Source of the DNA: Roseateles_C aquae
GTDB taxonomy: Bacteria > Pseudomonadota > Gammaproteobacteria > Burkholderiales > Burkholderiaceae_C
Direction of reading: 5' to 3'
Length of the DNA: 64,000 bases
NCBI RefSeq assembly: GCF_032337115.1
Contig: NZ_JAVXZY010000002.1
Coordinates: forward strand, 434,001-498,000
Part shown: positions 52,565-60,771 of the stretch, piece by piece
How the letters are laid out: each line of letters opens with the position of its first letter
How positions within the stretch are numbered: position 1 is the stretch's first letter
Made by a program: the position numbers and the translations under genes
Notes under the pieces: model-generated
Told to the model about the DNA's origin: nothing
What the model saw: only the letters and a program-made list of their open reading frames with translations
The model's database searches: none

Positions 52565-54445
52565 ATGCTAGTTCGACAGCAAGCAGCCTCGTCAACTGCG
52601 GCCGCCGCAGGCCTCAGTGTGATGCGCAACAACGCCCCGCTCTTCCCGCCGGCGCGCCACCTGGCTCAAGCCTTCGCCCACGTCGTCCAGGCCCAGCCAG
52701 ATCGCACAGCGCTGATCGACGGTCAGCGACATCTGAGCTATCGCGAGCTGGACCGACTCTCCGATGTGGCCGCTCAAGCGCTGGTGAAGCGAGGCGTCGG
52801 ACGCGGCCATTTTGTCGGACTGCACATGCAGCGGTCTGCCGAGGCAGTGGTCGCGATCCTTGCCATCCTCAAGCTAGGCGCGACCTATGCGCCCTTCGAT
52901 CCTGCAGCGCCGGGTGTACGCCTCGCCGAGCAGGCAAAGGCAGCGCAGATCCAGGTCCTGATGATCGCGCAGGCAGCAAGCGCCCCTTCATGGTTTGTCG
53001 GTGAGGTGCTTCGGGTGGACGCAGGCACGGCACAGCGCTGCGAGCCTCTACCGCCGCTGAATCTGCACCCGCTGGAGCTGGCGCATGTGATCTACACCTC
53101 GGGCTCGACCAACGAACCCAAGGGCGTGTGCATCACGCATCGCGGCGTGCTCGACCTGATCCAGGGCGCCAACTATTGCGACTTCATGCCGGACGACGTG
53201 GTCTACCACGGCATGTCCATCGCTTTCGACGGCTCGACGTTCGAGATCTGGGGTGCTCTGCTCAGCGGTGCCTGCCTCGTCGTCGCCCCCCCGCGCATCA
53301 CGGGCGAGGAAATGGAGGCCCTGGTCAATCGCCATGGCGTGACGATCATGTTGCTGACCACCGGGCTGTTCAATGCCCTGGGCGGTCCCGCCCTGGCGCG
53401 CATGCGCAGCCTGCGTGTGCTGATGGCCGGCGGTGATGTGATGTCGCCGCATGTCGCGAACGACTACCTGGCGTCGGGCGGCCGAACGCTGGTGAACGGC
53501 TATGGTCCCACCGAAATCACGACGTTCTCGCATTGTCATGTGATCACGGCCCCATCGACAGAGCCACAGCCCATCCCCGTCGGTTCGCCGGTGCCCGGCA
53601 CAGCTGCCTATGTGCTCGATGCCGAAGGCAAGGCCGTGGGCGTCGGTGAGGAAGGTGAACTCTTTATTGCCGGGACCGGTCTGGCACAGGGCTATCTCGG
53701 CAGGCCCGCGCTCACCGCCGAACGCTTCCTCCCTGATCCGTTCGCGGCCGACGGATCACGGATGTACCGCTCGGGCGATCTGGTTCGACAAAGCAGGAAG
53801 CGTTGGCTCGAGTTCCTCGTCCGCGTAGACACCCAGGTCAAGATTCGCGGATTTCGCGTTGAACTCGGTGAAATCGAAACACAGCTTCGCGCGAGCGGCG
53901 CCTTATCTGATGCCTGCGTCATCTACGCAAAGCGTGCTGGCGACATGGCGGTCTTGCATGCCTACGTCGTCGCGAATCAGAGTGACGCGGGTGTAGCGGC
54001 GCCGGCCCTGCTTGAACAGCTGCGCGCCAGATTGCCGGAGTACATGGTGCCCAGGGGAGTCAGCTTTCTGGACGCCTTGCCGCTCACGATCAATGGAAAA
54101 GTCGATCGACATGCGCTGGCCGAGGCGTGGCTGCATGAACAGGAGCGCGGGACGCAGAGGACGCCCGTGGCCGACGCCGGAACTGACGAACTTGAACACG
54201 CTGTATTGCAACTTGTTCGGCAGTTGCTGGAACAGCCACTGGCCACACTGGGCGACAACTTTCTCGATCTCGGTGGCGACTCCATCAGCGCGATGCGCTT
54301 TTGTGCTGCCGTCAATGAGCAACTGGGCGCCCATCTGCCGCTCATCAGCCTGTTCGAGGCTGAGGACCTGAAGCAACTGGTCAGCCTCGTGCGCCAGGGC
54401 AGCGCATCCCCGACGGCGGGCGTGGCGGCACTCAGCCTGGCCTGA
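52565..54445 (+). CDS. Free-standing NRPS loading protein, A-T
   Basis: 626 residues. Adenylation domain (about 27-510) with YTSGSTNEPKG at 177-187, GYGPTEITTF, YRSGDLVR and INGKVDR, and a carrier domain with LDLGGDSI (Ser573). By-eye code D-G-F-L-M-G-G-T-F-K shares seven of ten positions with the classic Val code DAFWIGGTFK, so Val or a similar aliphatic residue is predicted. No condensation domain: it may load the first residue and pass it to the C domain of the protein at 43685. The start has GAGGAG 8 bp upstream and lies 109 bp after the NRPS-MFS gene. The last 15-20 residues (ASPTAGVAALSLA) could be a docking tail. Confidence 0.93.
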   Translation: MLVRQQAASSTAAAAGLSVMRNNAPLFPPARHLAQAFAHVVQAQPDRTALIDGQRHLSYRELDRLSDVAAQALVKRGVGRGHFVGLHMQRSAEAVVAILAILKLGATYAPFDPAAPGVRLAEQAKAAQIQVLMIAQAASAPSWFVGEVLRVDAGTAQRCEPLPPLNLHPLELAHVIYTSGSTNEPKGVCITHRGVLDLIQGANYCDFMPDDVVYHGMSIAFDGSTFEIWGALLSGACLVVAPPRITGEEMEALVNRHGVTIMLLTTGLFNALGGPALARMRSLRVLMAGGDVMSPHVANDYLASGGRTLVNGYGPTEITTFSHCHVITAPSTEPQPIPVGSPVPGTAAYVLDAEGKAVGVGEEGELFIAGTGLAQGYLGRPALTAERFLPDPFAADGSRMYRSGDLVRQSRKRWLEFLVRVDTQVKIRGFRVELGEIETQLRASGALSDACVIYAKRAGDMAVLHAYVVANQSDAGVAAPALLEQLRARLPEYMVPRGVSFLDALPLTINGKVDRHALAEAWLHEQERGTQRTPVADAGTDELEHAVLQLVRQLLEQPLATLGDNFLDLGGDSISAMRFCAAVNEQLGAHLPLISLFEAEDLKQLVSLVRQGSASPTAGVAALSLA

Positions 54446-54519
54446 AACCGAGGGATGCCAATCCCGGTCCGCCGACCGGATCTCGAACCACGTAGGCCGG
54501 ATGGCCAAGGAGCCGAACC

Positions 54520-54726
54520 ATGCAAGCAGCAGCTGACGATCACTTCCTCGTGGTCCTGAACGAGGAGTTGCAGTACTCGATCTGGCCCTATGGGCGCGAC
54601 ATTCCCTTGGGCTGGCGAGCGGAGGGCTTCCAAGGCCCGCGCGCCGACTGCCTCTCGCACATCGAGCGTGTCTGGGTGGATATGCGCCCGCTCAGTGTGC
54701 GCCAGCACGTCACAGCGACCCGCTGA
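54520..54726 (+). CDS. MbtH-like protein
   Basis: 68 residues, the normal size for MbtH-like chaperones that bind and activate NRPS adenylation domains. Conserved features: NEELQYSIWPYG, IPLGW, CLSHIERVWVDMRPLS, including the invariant Ser, Trp and the WxDMRP end. An AAGGAG Shine-Dalgarno sequence lies just before the ATG. Position directly after the A-T gene, and inside the cluster, suggests one or more of the three A domains need it. Confidence 0.96.
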   Translation: MQAAADDHFLVVLNEELQYSIWPYGRDIPLGWRAEGFQGPRADCLSHIERVWVDMRPLSVRQHVTATR

Positions 54727-54822
54727 GCGCGCGCCGGGCTGCCCCTGTCTGGGCCCGAGCAGCCCACCTGGAACCAGCCTCCATGCGGCAGACGCACTCG
54801 CATGTGCTGACTTGACCGAATC

Positions 54823-54837
54823 CCCCTTTGAAAGGGG
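54823..54837. other. Short palindrome between mbtH and the DUF6875-YbaK gene
   Basis: CCCCTTT-G-AAAGGGG, a perfect 7-bp inverted repeat with one central base, in the 216-bp gap after mbtH. The loop is too tight for an efficient terminator and there is no T-run. It may be an operator for the downstream gene. Confidence 0.35.
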
Positions 54838-54942
54838 CATGTAGCCCGACGGCGCGGCGTTTTGCGACGGGCTACTGCCGCGCAGCAGTCGTGGTGCGGC
54901 GACCTGATGAACCCTTCAGCCTCAACCTTGAAGAGTCGCACC

Positions 54943-56097
54943 ATGACTGATACCCCAAGCTGTGCGCCAGCACACCCGGTTCTTCCCCCGCTGCTGGCCC
55001 TGGATGTCAATGCCGACCTTGGACACCCTGCGGCCCGCTTGATCGCCGATTGGGCCAGGGACTACCTGTGCGCTCCGCATCAGGAGCTCGGCCGCAACGG
55101 CCCGGTCTGCCCTTTTGTGCCCGCCTCACTGGCCAAACGTTTGATCTTCGCGACCATTTACGAGGATGCAGACCTGGATCTGAATAGCGTGAAGGCCATT
55201 CTCTTGCGTGAGATGGCGCGCTTCATCGCGCTAGAGCCCGTCTCAGGCAACGAAGCCCAGTTCAAATCCCTGATGGTGCTGTTTCCGCGCATCGACGCAA
55301 ATGATGTCGAGGCCTTGATCGAGCGCGCGCAAGCCGAGCTGCAGCAGCACTTCGTCCCTAACGGCCTGATGGTCGGCGAGTTTCACGCCGGACCGCCGGA
55401 CAAACGAGGACTCTGGAATCCAGAGTTCCGCCCACTCCACAGCCCCATTCCCATGCTGGTGATCCGCCACATGGTGCCCACGGACATACTGTTCCTGAAC
55501 AACAATGCGCAACTGTTCCGTGCGTATGCAAATATCTACGGCACCGCCGTCCCGGAGCGCTTTCGGAACCAATTCGAGGAGGCCGCCCAGCGGTTCGACA
55601 TGAAGATTGCTGCACCAGACCAACGCCCTGCCGCACCGCGAGTCCTCCAAGCCCTGGACGAACAGAAGGCTTCGTACCAGGTGCACTGCCACGATGACTT
55701 TGATCGCCCAATTCGTACCCCGGCCGACTTCGCTGCTGCGCTGGGCTACGAGCTCTCCCGCATTACCAAGACCTTGTTTCTGAAAGGACGCACCAGTGCG
55801 ACGCACTACCTGCTGGTCTGCAGTATGGACAAGCGCGTTGACCTGGCAAGCCTCGCGGACAAGCTGAACGCAGGGCGGCTTGAGATGGCCTCGCTGGATG
55901 ACTTGCGCGATCTGGTCGGCTACCCCCCGACCTCTGTCACTCCTATTGGCGTGGCGGGCATCCCTGTGTTTATCGACGAGAGCCTGTTCAAGCACGCGAC
56001 GGTGCTGACCGGCGCGGGCGTCCCTCGTGTCGAGATCGAGGTCTCTCCGGACACGCTCGCAACGCTGTGCCAGGCGCGGTCGATGGCGATGGGCTGA
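54943..56097 (+). CDS. Fusion of a DUF6875-like domain and a YbaK/ProX-type aminoacyl-tRNA deacylase domain
   Basis: 384 residues. N-terminal domain (about 15-200) with GRNGPVCPFVPASL, NGLMVGEFHAGPP, GLWNPEFRPLHSPIPMLVIR and HMVPTDILFL; I recall this pattern from DUF6875 proteins of biosynthetic clusters, function unknown. C-terminal domain (about 232-380) is YbaK/EbsC/ProXp-like: GYELSRITKTLFLKG with the conserved Lys276, DLASLADKLNAGRLEMAS, VGYPPTSVTPIG and PVFIDESLF. YbaK relatives hydrolyse mischarged tRNA in trans. In this cluster it may protect against misincorporation of the product or precursor, or edit carrier-bound substrates; both are inference. Start ATG 54943 has GAAG upstream; ATG 54907 is also in frame. 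Confidence 0.8.
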   Translation: MTDTPSCAPAHPVLPPLLALDVNADLGHPAARLIADWARDYLCAPHQELGRNGPVCPFVPASLAKRLIFATIYEDADLDLNSVKAILLREMARFIALEPVSGNEAQFKSLMVLFPRIDANDVEALIERAQAELQQHFVPNGLMVGEFHAGPPDKRGLWNPEFRPLHSPIPMLVIRHMVPTDILFLNNNAQLFRAYANIYGTAVPERFRNQFEEAAQRFDMKIAAPDQRPAAPRVLQALDEQKASYQVHCHDDFDRPIRTPADFAAALGYELSRITKTLFLKGRTSATHYLLVCSMDKRVDLASLADKLNAGRLEMASLDDLRDLVGYPPTSVTPIGVAGIPVFIDESLFKHATVLTGAGVPRVEIEVSPDTLATLCQARSMAMG

Positions 56098-56618
56098 GCA
56101 CTCTTGTGCCGAGCACGCCGGACGGTCAGGCCGGCGAGGCAACAACGAACCGTTCAAACTGCGCGCGCCGATGTATGCCGCAGCGCAGCGACGCCCAATA
56201 CTTGGACATCAGAACGCTGGCCGACATTGACGCGGGCCATTGCATCGTTCGTGCTCGCCTGAGCGATGACGCACATCGCGACACAGCCAGACCTGCACAA
56301 CGCGCTTTGCCGGCGCGTAAGCCCGCAAGCCGATGCCTGGTTCCCGGACCATGTCGACAACACCGATGACATGGCACGGACCCTGTCTATGCAACGGCGC
56401 TTCACCGTTGGTGACGACAGCGGTGTGAGCCGCGAGGAAAAGTTGCGGCACGTCGTCACCCTGGGCACCTATCAACGTGGCAACGCCGGCCATGAATAGC
56501 GTTCGCTGATTCGCTGCGGTGGCACGAGTCACGAGAGCGGCGCGCCGCCGCCCTCCCGGAGACCTAGCACGGCCCCGTCTCCATTCGCGCGCCGCTTTCT
56601 CAACGCCAGCGCCACTCC
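56098..56618. other. 521-bp gap with no intact gene
   Basis: No intact gene is supported. Part of it (56161-56499) may be a decayed YjbQ-like gene, listed separately. The rest, 56500-56618, is GC-rich without a recognisable element; the convergent small secreted-protein gene ends at 56619. Confidence 0.5.
56161..56499 (+). pseudogene. Possible remnant of a YjbQ/UPF0047-family gene
   Basis: One frame gives DLHNALCRRVSP, then FPDHVDNTDDMARTL, then VVTLGTYQ, in the order and spacing of E. coli YjbQ (DMERFFLRTVP .. EHDYEGADDMPSHI .. QTGTWQ by memory). A different frame (56067-56369) covers the part upstream, which would require a frameshift. The N-terminal half and the catalytic HTSASL motif are not visible. 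Weak similarity; it could be chance. Confidence 0.3.
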
Positions 56619-57137
56619 CTACGATGGCCGCGGCCGCCCTTTCTGGATGGCTTGTTCAATTTTCGCCGCTTCACTACGACTACCGATGCTCATCAGCAGT
56701 GATCGACCGGACATCCAAATCTGGCCGATCTCCAATACGCCAAGCACTCGCCCCCGGTTGACGAGAAGGATGTTTCGCCTAGGATCAGCGTCTTTGGCCC
56801 ACTCGACGTACTCCTTGCCAATACGCTCTCGCGCGGCCTCCGCTATCTCCACGCTAACGACCGCCCAACCTTGTGGCATGCGAGTCACGGGCAGGATTGA
56901 AAAGCCCTGCACCTCCGCTGACGAAACCAACGGAACTGAGTCAGCTTCAAATTTCGTTCCAGCATCGGGCGGGGTCTTGCCTTCACTGATCAGATAGTAG
57001 TTCGGCATGTAGAACTCGACGCGCGGTACGCCTTGCGGAACCTCTCCCCAATAGCCGTAATAGAACGCCAGATCGAAGTCCGCTCCAAAAGCGGGAGCAG
57101 CAAGCAGCGACAGGAGCAAGAACAAGCGCGAGAACAT
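56619..57137 (-). CDS. Small secreted protein of unknown function
   Basis: 172 residues, no family recognised. Clear signal peptide MFSRLFLLLSLLAAPAFGAD; the mature part is mixed alpha/beta with DLAFYYGYWGEVPQGVPRVEFYMP, GWAVVSVEIAEAARERIGKEY and a C-terminal GRVLGVLEIGQIWMSG-type strand that resembles preprotein-translocase SecD/SecDF-like P1 segments only vaguely. The start at 57137 gives the signal peptide; a longer frame to 57167 is possible. No operon partner. GC content looks lower than the neighbours, which could indicate acquisition. Confidence 0.7.
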   Translation of the reverse strand: MFSRLFLLLSLLAAPAFGADFDLAFYYGYWGEVPQGVPRVEFYMPNYYLISEGKTPPDAGTKFEADSVPLVSSAEVQGFSILPVTRMPQGWAVVSVEIAEAARERIGKEYVEWAKDADPRRNILLVNRGRVLGVLEIGQIWMSGRSLLMSIGSRSEAAKIEQAIQKGRPRPS

Positions 57138-57533
57138 TCGAACCGAACCTTGGTAAATCCAGCGCATGCGTTAGCACCCCCTGGCACGCGGCCCATCGAA
57201 GCAGCAAAACTCCGATCGCAAGTGGCGTCACAGCACGGGCAAGGGCGCGATTGTGCACGTGCAGGAACACCGCGCATTGCATGGAATTCCCTTTGGCTTC
57301 GCGGCAAACCCAACGAGAGCATGAGTGTTAGCCGGACAGGTGCGCCGCCCATCGGCACGACTCAAGATGCTGTACTCGGCGCCAGCGAGACAGGTCGAGC
57401 TCGCAGCATTCCGGAGTCTTCGACCGCTGGCAATGAGGACTGCTAGTGTCCACAGCCTGCTTCCGTTTGGTTCGACGCGGTTGGAGCCACGCTCAACCGC
57501 TATGCTGCAAGCCTCGCAAACTGCTGATTTCCG
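57138..57533. other. 396-bp intergenic region before the lytic transglycosylase gene
   Basis: No supported gene. Short frames on both strands lack a ribosome site and family-like sequence. It should contain the divergent promoters of the small secreted protein and the transglycosylase gene, but no clear boxes were found. Confidence 0.45.
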
Positions 57534-58637
57534 ATGTCTGATGCTCTCTGGCGCCGCGCTGCGCCGCTGGCGCTGGTCTTCGCCACGCTGTTGACTCCAC
57601 CCGCTACTGAAGCCGCACCGCCCAGCGGGCCGAAGCACCAAGCCAAGCACCGGGCCAAGGCCCGGCCGAGCGCCCAGGCCGCCGCAGCGGCCTACGGGCA
57701 GCGTGCCGATGTCGTCGCCTTTGCCGAAGTGCAGGCCGAAGGTCTGGGACTCAGTCCCGACGCGCTCGCCCAGTTGCTGGCCCAGGCCAGAAAAGTCCCG
57801 GCGGTCCAGAAGCTGATCATGCCGCCGCCGGTGGGTACGGCCAAGGATTGGAGCGCCTACCGCGCCCGCTTTGTCGAGCCCCGCCGGCTGCAGGCCGGTC
57901 TGGCCTTCTGGCAGGCCCATGAGGCAGCGCTGACGCGGGCCGAGGAACAGTTCGGCGTGCCGGCCGAGATCATCGCCGGCATCATCGGCGTCGAGACCTT
58001 TTACGGCCAGATCATGGGCGGCTTTCGGGTGCTGGATGCGCTGGCCACACTGAGCTTTGACTTCCCGCCCGGCCGCAAGGACCGCAGCGAGTTCTTCCGC
58101 AGCGAGCTGATCGAGTTCCTGCGCCTGACCAAACGCGAAGGCCTGGATCCGCTCGCCGTGAAAGGCTCTTACGCCGGCGCCATCGGCTACGGCCAGTTCA
58201 TGCCGGGCAGCTGGAATCGCCATGCCGTTGATTTCGATGCTGATGGCCGCATCGACCTGATCGCCAGTCCCGCCGACGCCATCGGCTCGGTCGCCAACTT
58301 TCTCGCTCAGCATGGCTGGCAGCGCGGCATGCCGACGCACTACAGCGTCCAGCTGCCGGTCGACACGACGGCCCGCGCGGCGCTGCTGGCCCCGGACATC
58401 ACGCCCAGCTTCAGCGCCGCGCAGCTCGCCGAGCGAGGCGCGCAGTTGTCCGAGGCTGGTCAAGAACATGCCGGCCTGCTCGCCGTGGTCGAGCTGCAGA
58501 ACGGTTCGGCCGCGCCCAGCTATCTGGCCGGCACGCAGAATTTCTACACGCTGACCCGCTACAACTGGAGCGCCTATTACGCGATGGGCGTGATCGAACT
58601 GGGCCGCAGCCTGGCAACGCTGCGCCGCGCACAGTAA
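57534..58637 (+). CDS. mltB: Membrane-associated lytic murein transglycosylase B family protein
   Basis: 367 residues. Signal peptide (APLALVFATLLTPPATEA) without an obvious lipobox, so a periplasmic soluble form is likely. The catalytic domain has AEEQFGVPAEIIAGIIGVETFYG with the catalytic Glu in GVETFYG, then ALATLSFDFPPGRKDRSEFF, KGSYAGAIGYGQFMPGSW and DADGRIDLIASPADAIGSVA, all family-typical. It cleaves the MurNAc-GlcNAc bond with 1,6-anhydro formation during wall remodelling. It is 12 bp upstream of the MetF-like gene. Confidence 0.94.
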   Translation: MSDALWRRAAPLALVFATLLTPPATEAAPPSGPKHQAKHRAKARPSAQAAAAAYGQRADVVAFAEVQAEGLGLSPDALAQLLAQARKVPAVQKLIMPPPVGTAKDWSAYRARFVEPRRLQAGLAFWQAHEAALTRAEEQFGVPAEIIAGIIGVETFYGQIMGGFRVLDALATLSFDFPPGRKDRSEFFRSELIEFLRLTKREGLDPLAVKGSYAGAIGYGQFMPGSWNRHAVDFDADGRIDLIASPADAIGSVANFLAQHGWQRGMPTHYSVQLPVDTTARAALLAPDITPSFSAAQLAERGAQLSEAGQEHAGLLAVVELQNGSAAPSYLAGTQNFYTLTRYNWSAYYAMGVIELGRSLATLRRAQ

Positions 58638-58649
58638 GGAGCCGCCACC

Positions 58650-59585
58650 ATGAGTCTTGCCGACAAGATCAGCCAGCGCCAGGGCGGCATCCTGCTCTAC
58701 GGCATCACGCCGCCCAAGGCCGGCCACAGCGAGGACAAGATCACCGAGATCGCCGCACTGCAGATGCAGCGGCTGAACTCGATCGCCGACGCCCGGCTCG
58801 ACGGCCTGGTGCTCTACGACATCCAGGACGAGGCCGAGCGCACCGAGCAGGTCCGTCCCTTCCCCTTCATGGCCACGCTGGACCCCTTGCGCTATGCCAC
58901 GCAAGACCTGGCCCCGCTGGCGCTGCCCAAGATCGTCTATCGCGCCGTCGGCAAATACACGCCGCCAGCCTTCGAGGCCGATCTGCAGCGGCTGGGCGCC
59001 GGCCCGGCGGTATTTGTGGGTGCCGCCTCGCGCCAGCAGGCGGTGCAGCTGAGCCTGAAGGACGCCTATGCGCTGCGCCGCAGCCGCCAGCCCGCCCTGC
59101 AGCTCGGCGGCGTGGCCATCCCCGAGCGCCATCTGGCCAGCCAGGACGAACACCTGCGCATGGCCGCCAAGGTGGCGCAGGGCTGCAGCTTTTTCATCAG
59201 CCAGTGCGTCTACCACGTCGAGGCAACCAAGAACCTGCTGTCCGACTACTTCTATGCCTGCGAGGCCGCCGAGCAGCCCATGGTGCCGCTGGTCCTGACG
59301 CTGACGCCCTGTGGCTCGGTGAAGACGCTGGACTTCATGAAGTGGCTGGGCATCAGCATCCCGCGCTGGCTGGAAAACGATCTGGCCCGCTCGGGCGACA
59401 TCCTGCAGCAATCGCTCAAGGCCTGCACCGCCATCTTTGCCGAGCTGCTCGACTATGCGCAGGCCAAGGGCATTCCGCTGGGCTGCAATGTCGAGAGCGT
59501 GGCGATTCGCCGCGAGGAAATCGAGGCCTCGCTGCAGCTGGTGCGTGAAGTCAGGCGCCTGCTCGATTCGAGCCGCATAGCATGA
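58650..59585 (+). CDS. Methylenetetrahydrofolate reductase-like TIM-barrel protein
   Basis: 311 residues with the TIM-barrel of the MetF/MTHFR superfamily: GGILLYGITPPKAGHSEDKI at the N-terminus, DGLVLYDIQDEAERTEQ, GVAIPERHLASQDEHLRMAAKVAQGCSF split around a CSFFISQCVYH segment, and VPLVLTLTPCGSVKTLDF. It lacks the standard MetF opening (SFEFFPPK-type) and is therefore a divergent family member; its substrate may not be methylene-THF. It follows mltB by 12 bp and may be co-transcribed. A hairpin follows the stop. Confidence 0.8.
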   Translation: MSLADKISQRQGGILLYGITPPKAGHSEDKITEIAALQMQRLNSIADARLDGLVLYDIQDEAERTEQVRPFPFMATLDPLRYATQDLAPLALPKIVYRAVGKYTPPAFEADLQRLGAGPAVFVGAASRQQAVQLSLKDAYALRRSRQPALQLGGVAIPERHLASQDEHLRMAAKVAQGCSFFISQCVYHVEATKNLLSDYFYACEAAEQPMVPLVLTLTPCGSVKTLDFMKWLGISIPRWLENDLARSGDILQQSLKACTAIFAELLDYAQAKGIPLGCNVESVAIRREEIEASLQLVREVRRLLDSSRIA

Positions 59586-59591
59586 ATCGAC

Positions 59592-59614
59592 AAGGCCTTG
59601 CCCAGGCAGGCCTT
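59592..59614 (+). terminator. Stem-loop after the MetF-like gene
   Basis: AAGGCC (59592-59597) pairs with GGCCTT (59609-59614), with further inner TGCC/GGCA pairing. No T-run follows, so termination efficiency is doubtful. It separates the MetF-like and flavin oxidoreductase genes. Confidence 0.45.
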
Positions 59615-59663
59615 CGCCGCAGCGACTATCTTCTCGGCCTCGATCTCTCACACGCAGTCCACC

Positions 59664-60734
59664 ATGCCTACCCTCTTCTCCGAACTCCAGCTTGGCGCCA
59701 TCCGCGCGCCCAACCGCATCCTGATGGCGCCGCTGACCCGCGCGCGCGCCGGTGAGGAACATCTGCCCAATGCGATGATGGCGGAGTACTACGCGCAGCG
59801 CGCCAGCGGCGGCCTGCTGATCGCCGAGGCGACGATGATCGCGGCCGGCAACTCGGCCTTCTGGAAGGAGCCCGGCATCCACTCGGAGGCCCAGGTGCAG
59901 GGCTGGAAGCTGGTCACCGACGCGGTGCATGCTGCCGGCGGCCGCATCGTGCTGCAACTCTGGCATGGGGGCCGCGCCTGCCACCCGCTGCTCAATGGCG
60001 GCCAGCAACCGGTGGCGCCCAGCGCGATTGCCATCGCCAACGAGGAAGTCCACACGCCGGCCGGCAAGCAGCCCTACGTCGTGCCGCATGCACTGACCGA
60101 TGAAGAGATCCCCGGCATCGTCGAGAGCTTCCGCACCGCCGCCCAGAACGCGCGCGCCGCCGGCTTCGACGGCGTCGAGGTGCACGGCGCCAACGGCTAT
60201 CTGCTCGACCAGTTCCTGCGCGATGGCAGCAACCAACGCACGGACGCCTATGGCGGCAGCCGCGAGAACCGCGCACGGCTGCTGTTCGAGGTGCTGACGG
60301 CCGTCAGCGAGGTCTGGGGCAGCGAGCGCGTCGGCCTGCGCCTCTCGCCACTGAACAGCTACAACGATATGCGCGACAGCGATCCCGTCGGCCTGGTCAG
60401 CTGGCTGGCCGAGCAGCTGAACCGCTTCAATCTGGCCTATCTGCACCTGATGCGCGCCGACTTCTTCGGCAAGCAGCACGGCGACGTGGTGACGCCGGTG
60501 CGCGCCCACTACAAGGGCGTGCTGATCGGCAATATGGGCTACAGCGCCGACGAGGCCGAGGCCGCCATCGCCGCCGGTCAGCTCGACGCGGTCGCCTTCG
60601 GCAGCGCCTTCCTGGCCAACCCCGATCTGCCGGCCCGCATCCGCGCCAAGGCGCCATTGAATGCGCCGAATCCGGCCACCTTCTACACGCCGGGCCCCGA
60701 GGGCTATACCGACTATCCGACGATGGCCGGCTGA
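59664..60734 (+). CDS. nemA: Old Yellow Enzyme-family NADH:flavin oxidoreductase / alkene reductase
   Basis: 356 residues, FMN-dependent. Signatures: PNRILMAPLTRARA at the N-terminus, LQLWHGGRACHP, the substrate-anion motif VHGANGYLLDQFL (with His-Gly-Ala-Asn), GSNQRTDAYGGSRENRARLLFEV, LRLSPLNSYNDM, and the FMN-phosphate loop IGNMGYSADEA / VAFGSAFLANPDLP. These match NemA-like enzymes, which reduce activated alkenes and nitro compounds. The start at 59664 (MPTLFSEL) is supported by family length. The gene is convergent with the diguanylate cyclase gene, 37 bp apart. The symbol is by family and not experimentally supported here. Confidence 0.93.
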   Translation: MPTLFSELQLGAIRAPNRILMAPLTRARAGEEHLPNAMMAEYYAQRASGGLLIAEATMIAAGNSAFWKEPGIHSEAQVQGWKLVTDAVHAAGGRIVLQLWHGGRACHPLLNGGQQPVAPSAIAIANEEVHTPAGKQPYVVPHALTDEEIPGIVESFRTAAQNARAAGFDGVEVHGANGYLLDQFLRDGSNQRTDAYGGSRENRARLLFEVLTAVSEVWGSERVGLRLSPLNSYNDMRDSDPVGLVSWLAEQLNRFNLAYLHLMRADFFGKQHGDVVTPVRAHYKGVLIGNMGYSADEAEAAIAAGQLDAVAFGSAFLANPDLPARIRAKAPLNAPNPATFYTPGPEGYTDYPTMAG

Positions 60735-60771
60735 GGCGAGACCGTTCGCCAACGCCGCGCCAGCGACAGGC

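Noticed and set aside
57165..57320. GTTAGC words near the small secreted-protein gene, considered as integron attC sites
   Set aside because: They do not match the GTTRRRY core (C at the third R) and no paired inverted core was found.
57228..60752. Long minus-strand open frame (about 1174 codons) across mltB, the MetF-like gene and the OYE gene
   Set aside because: It spans three genes with clear families on the other strand and has low-complexity composition typical of GC-driven open frames.
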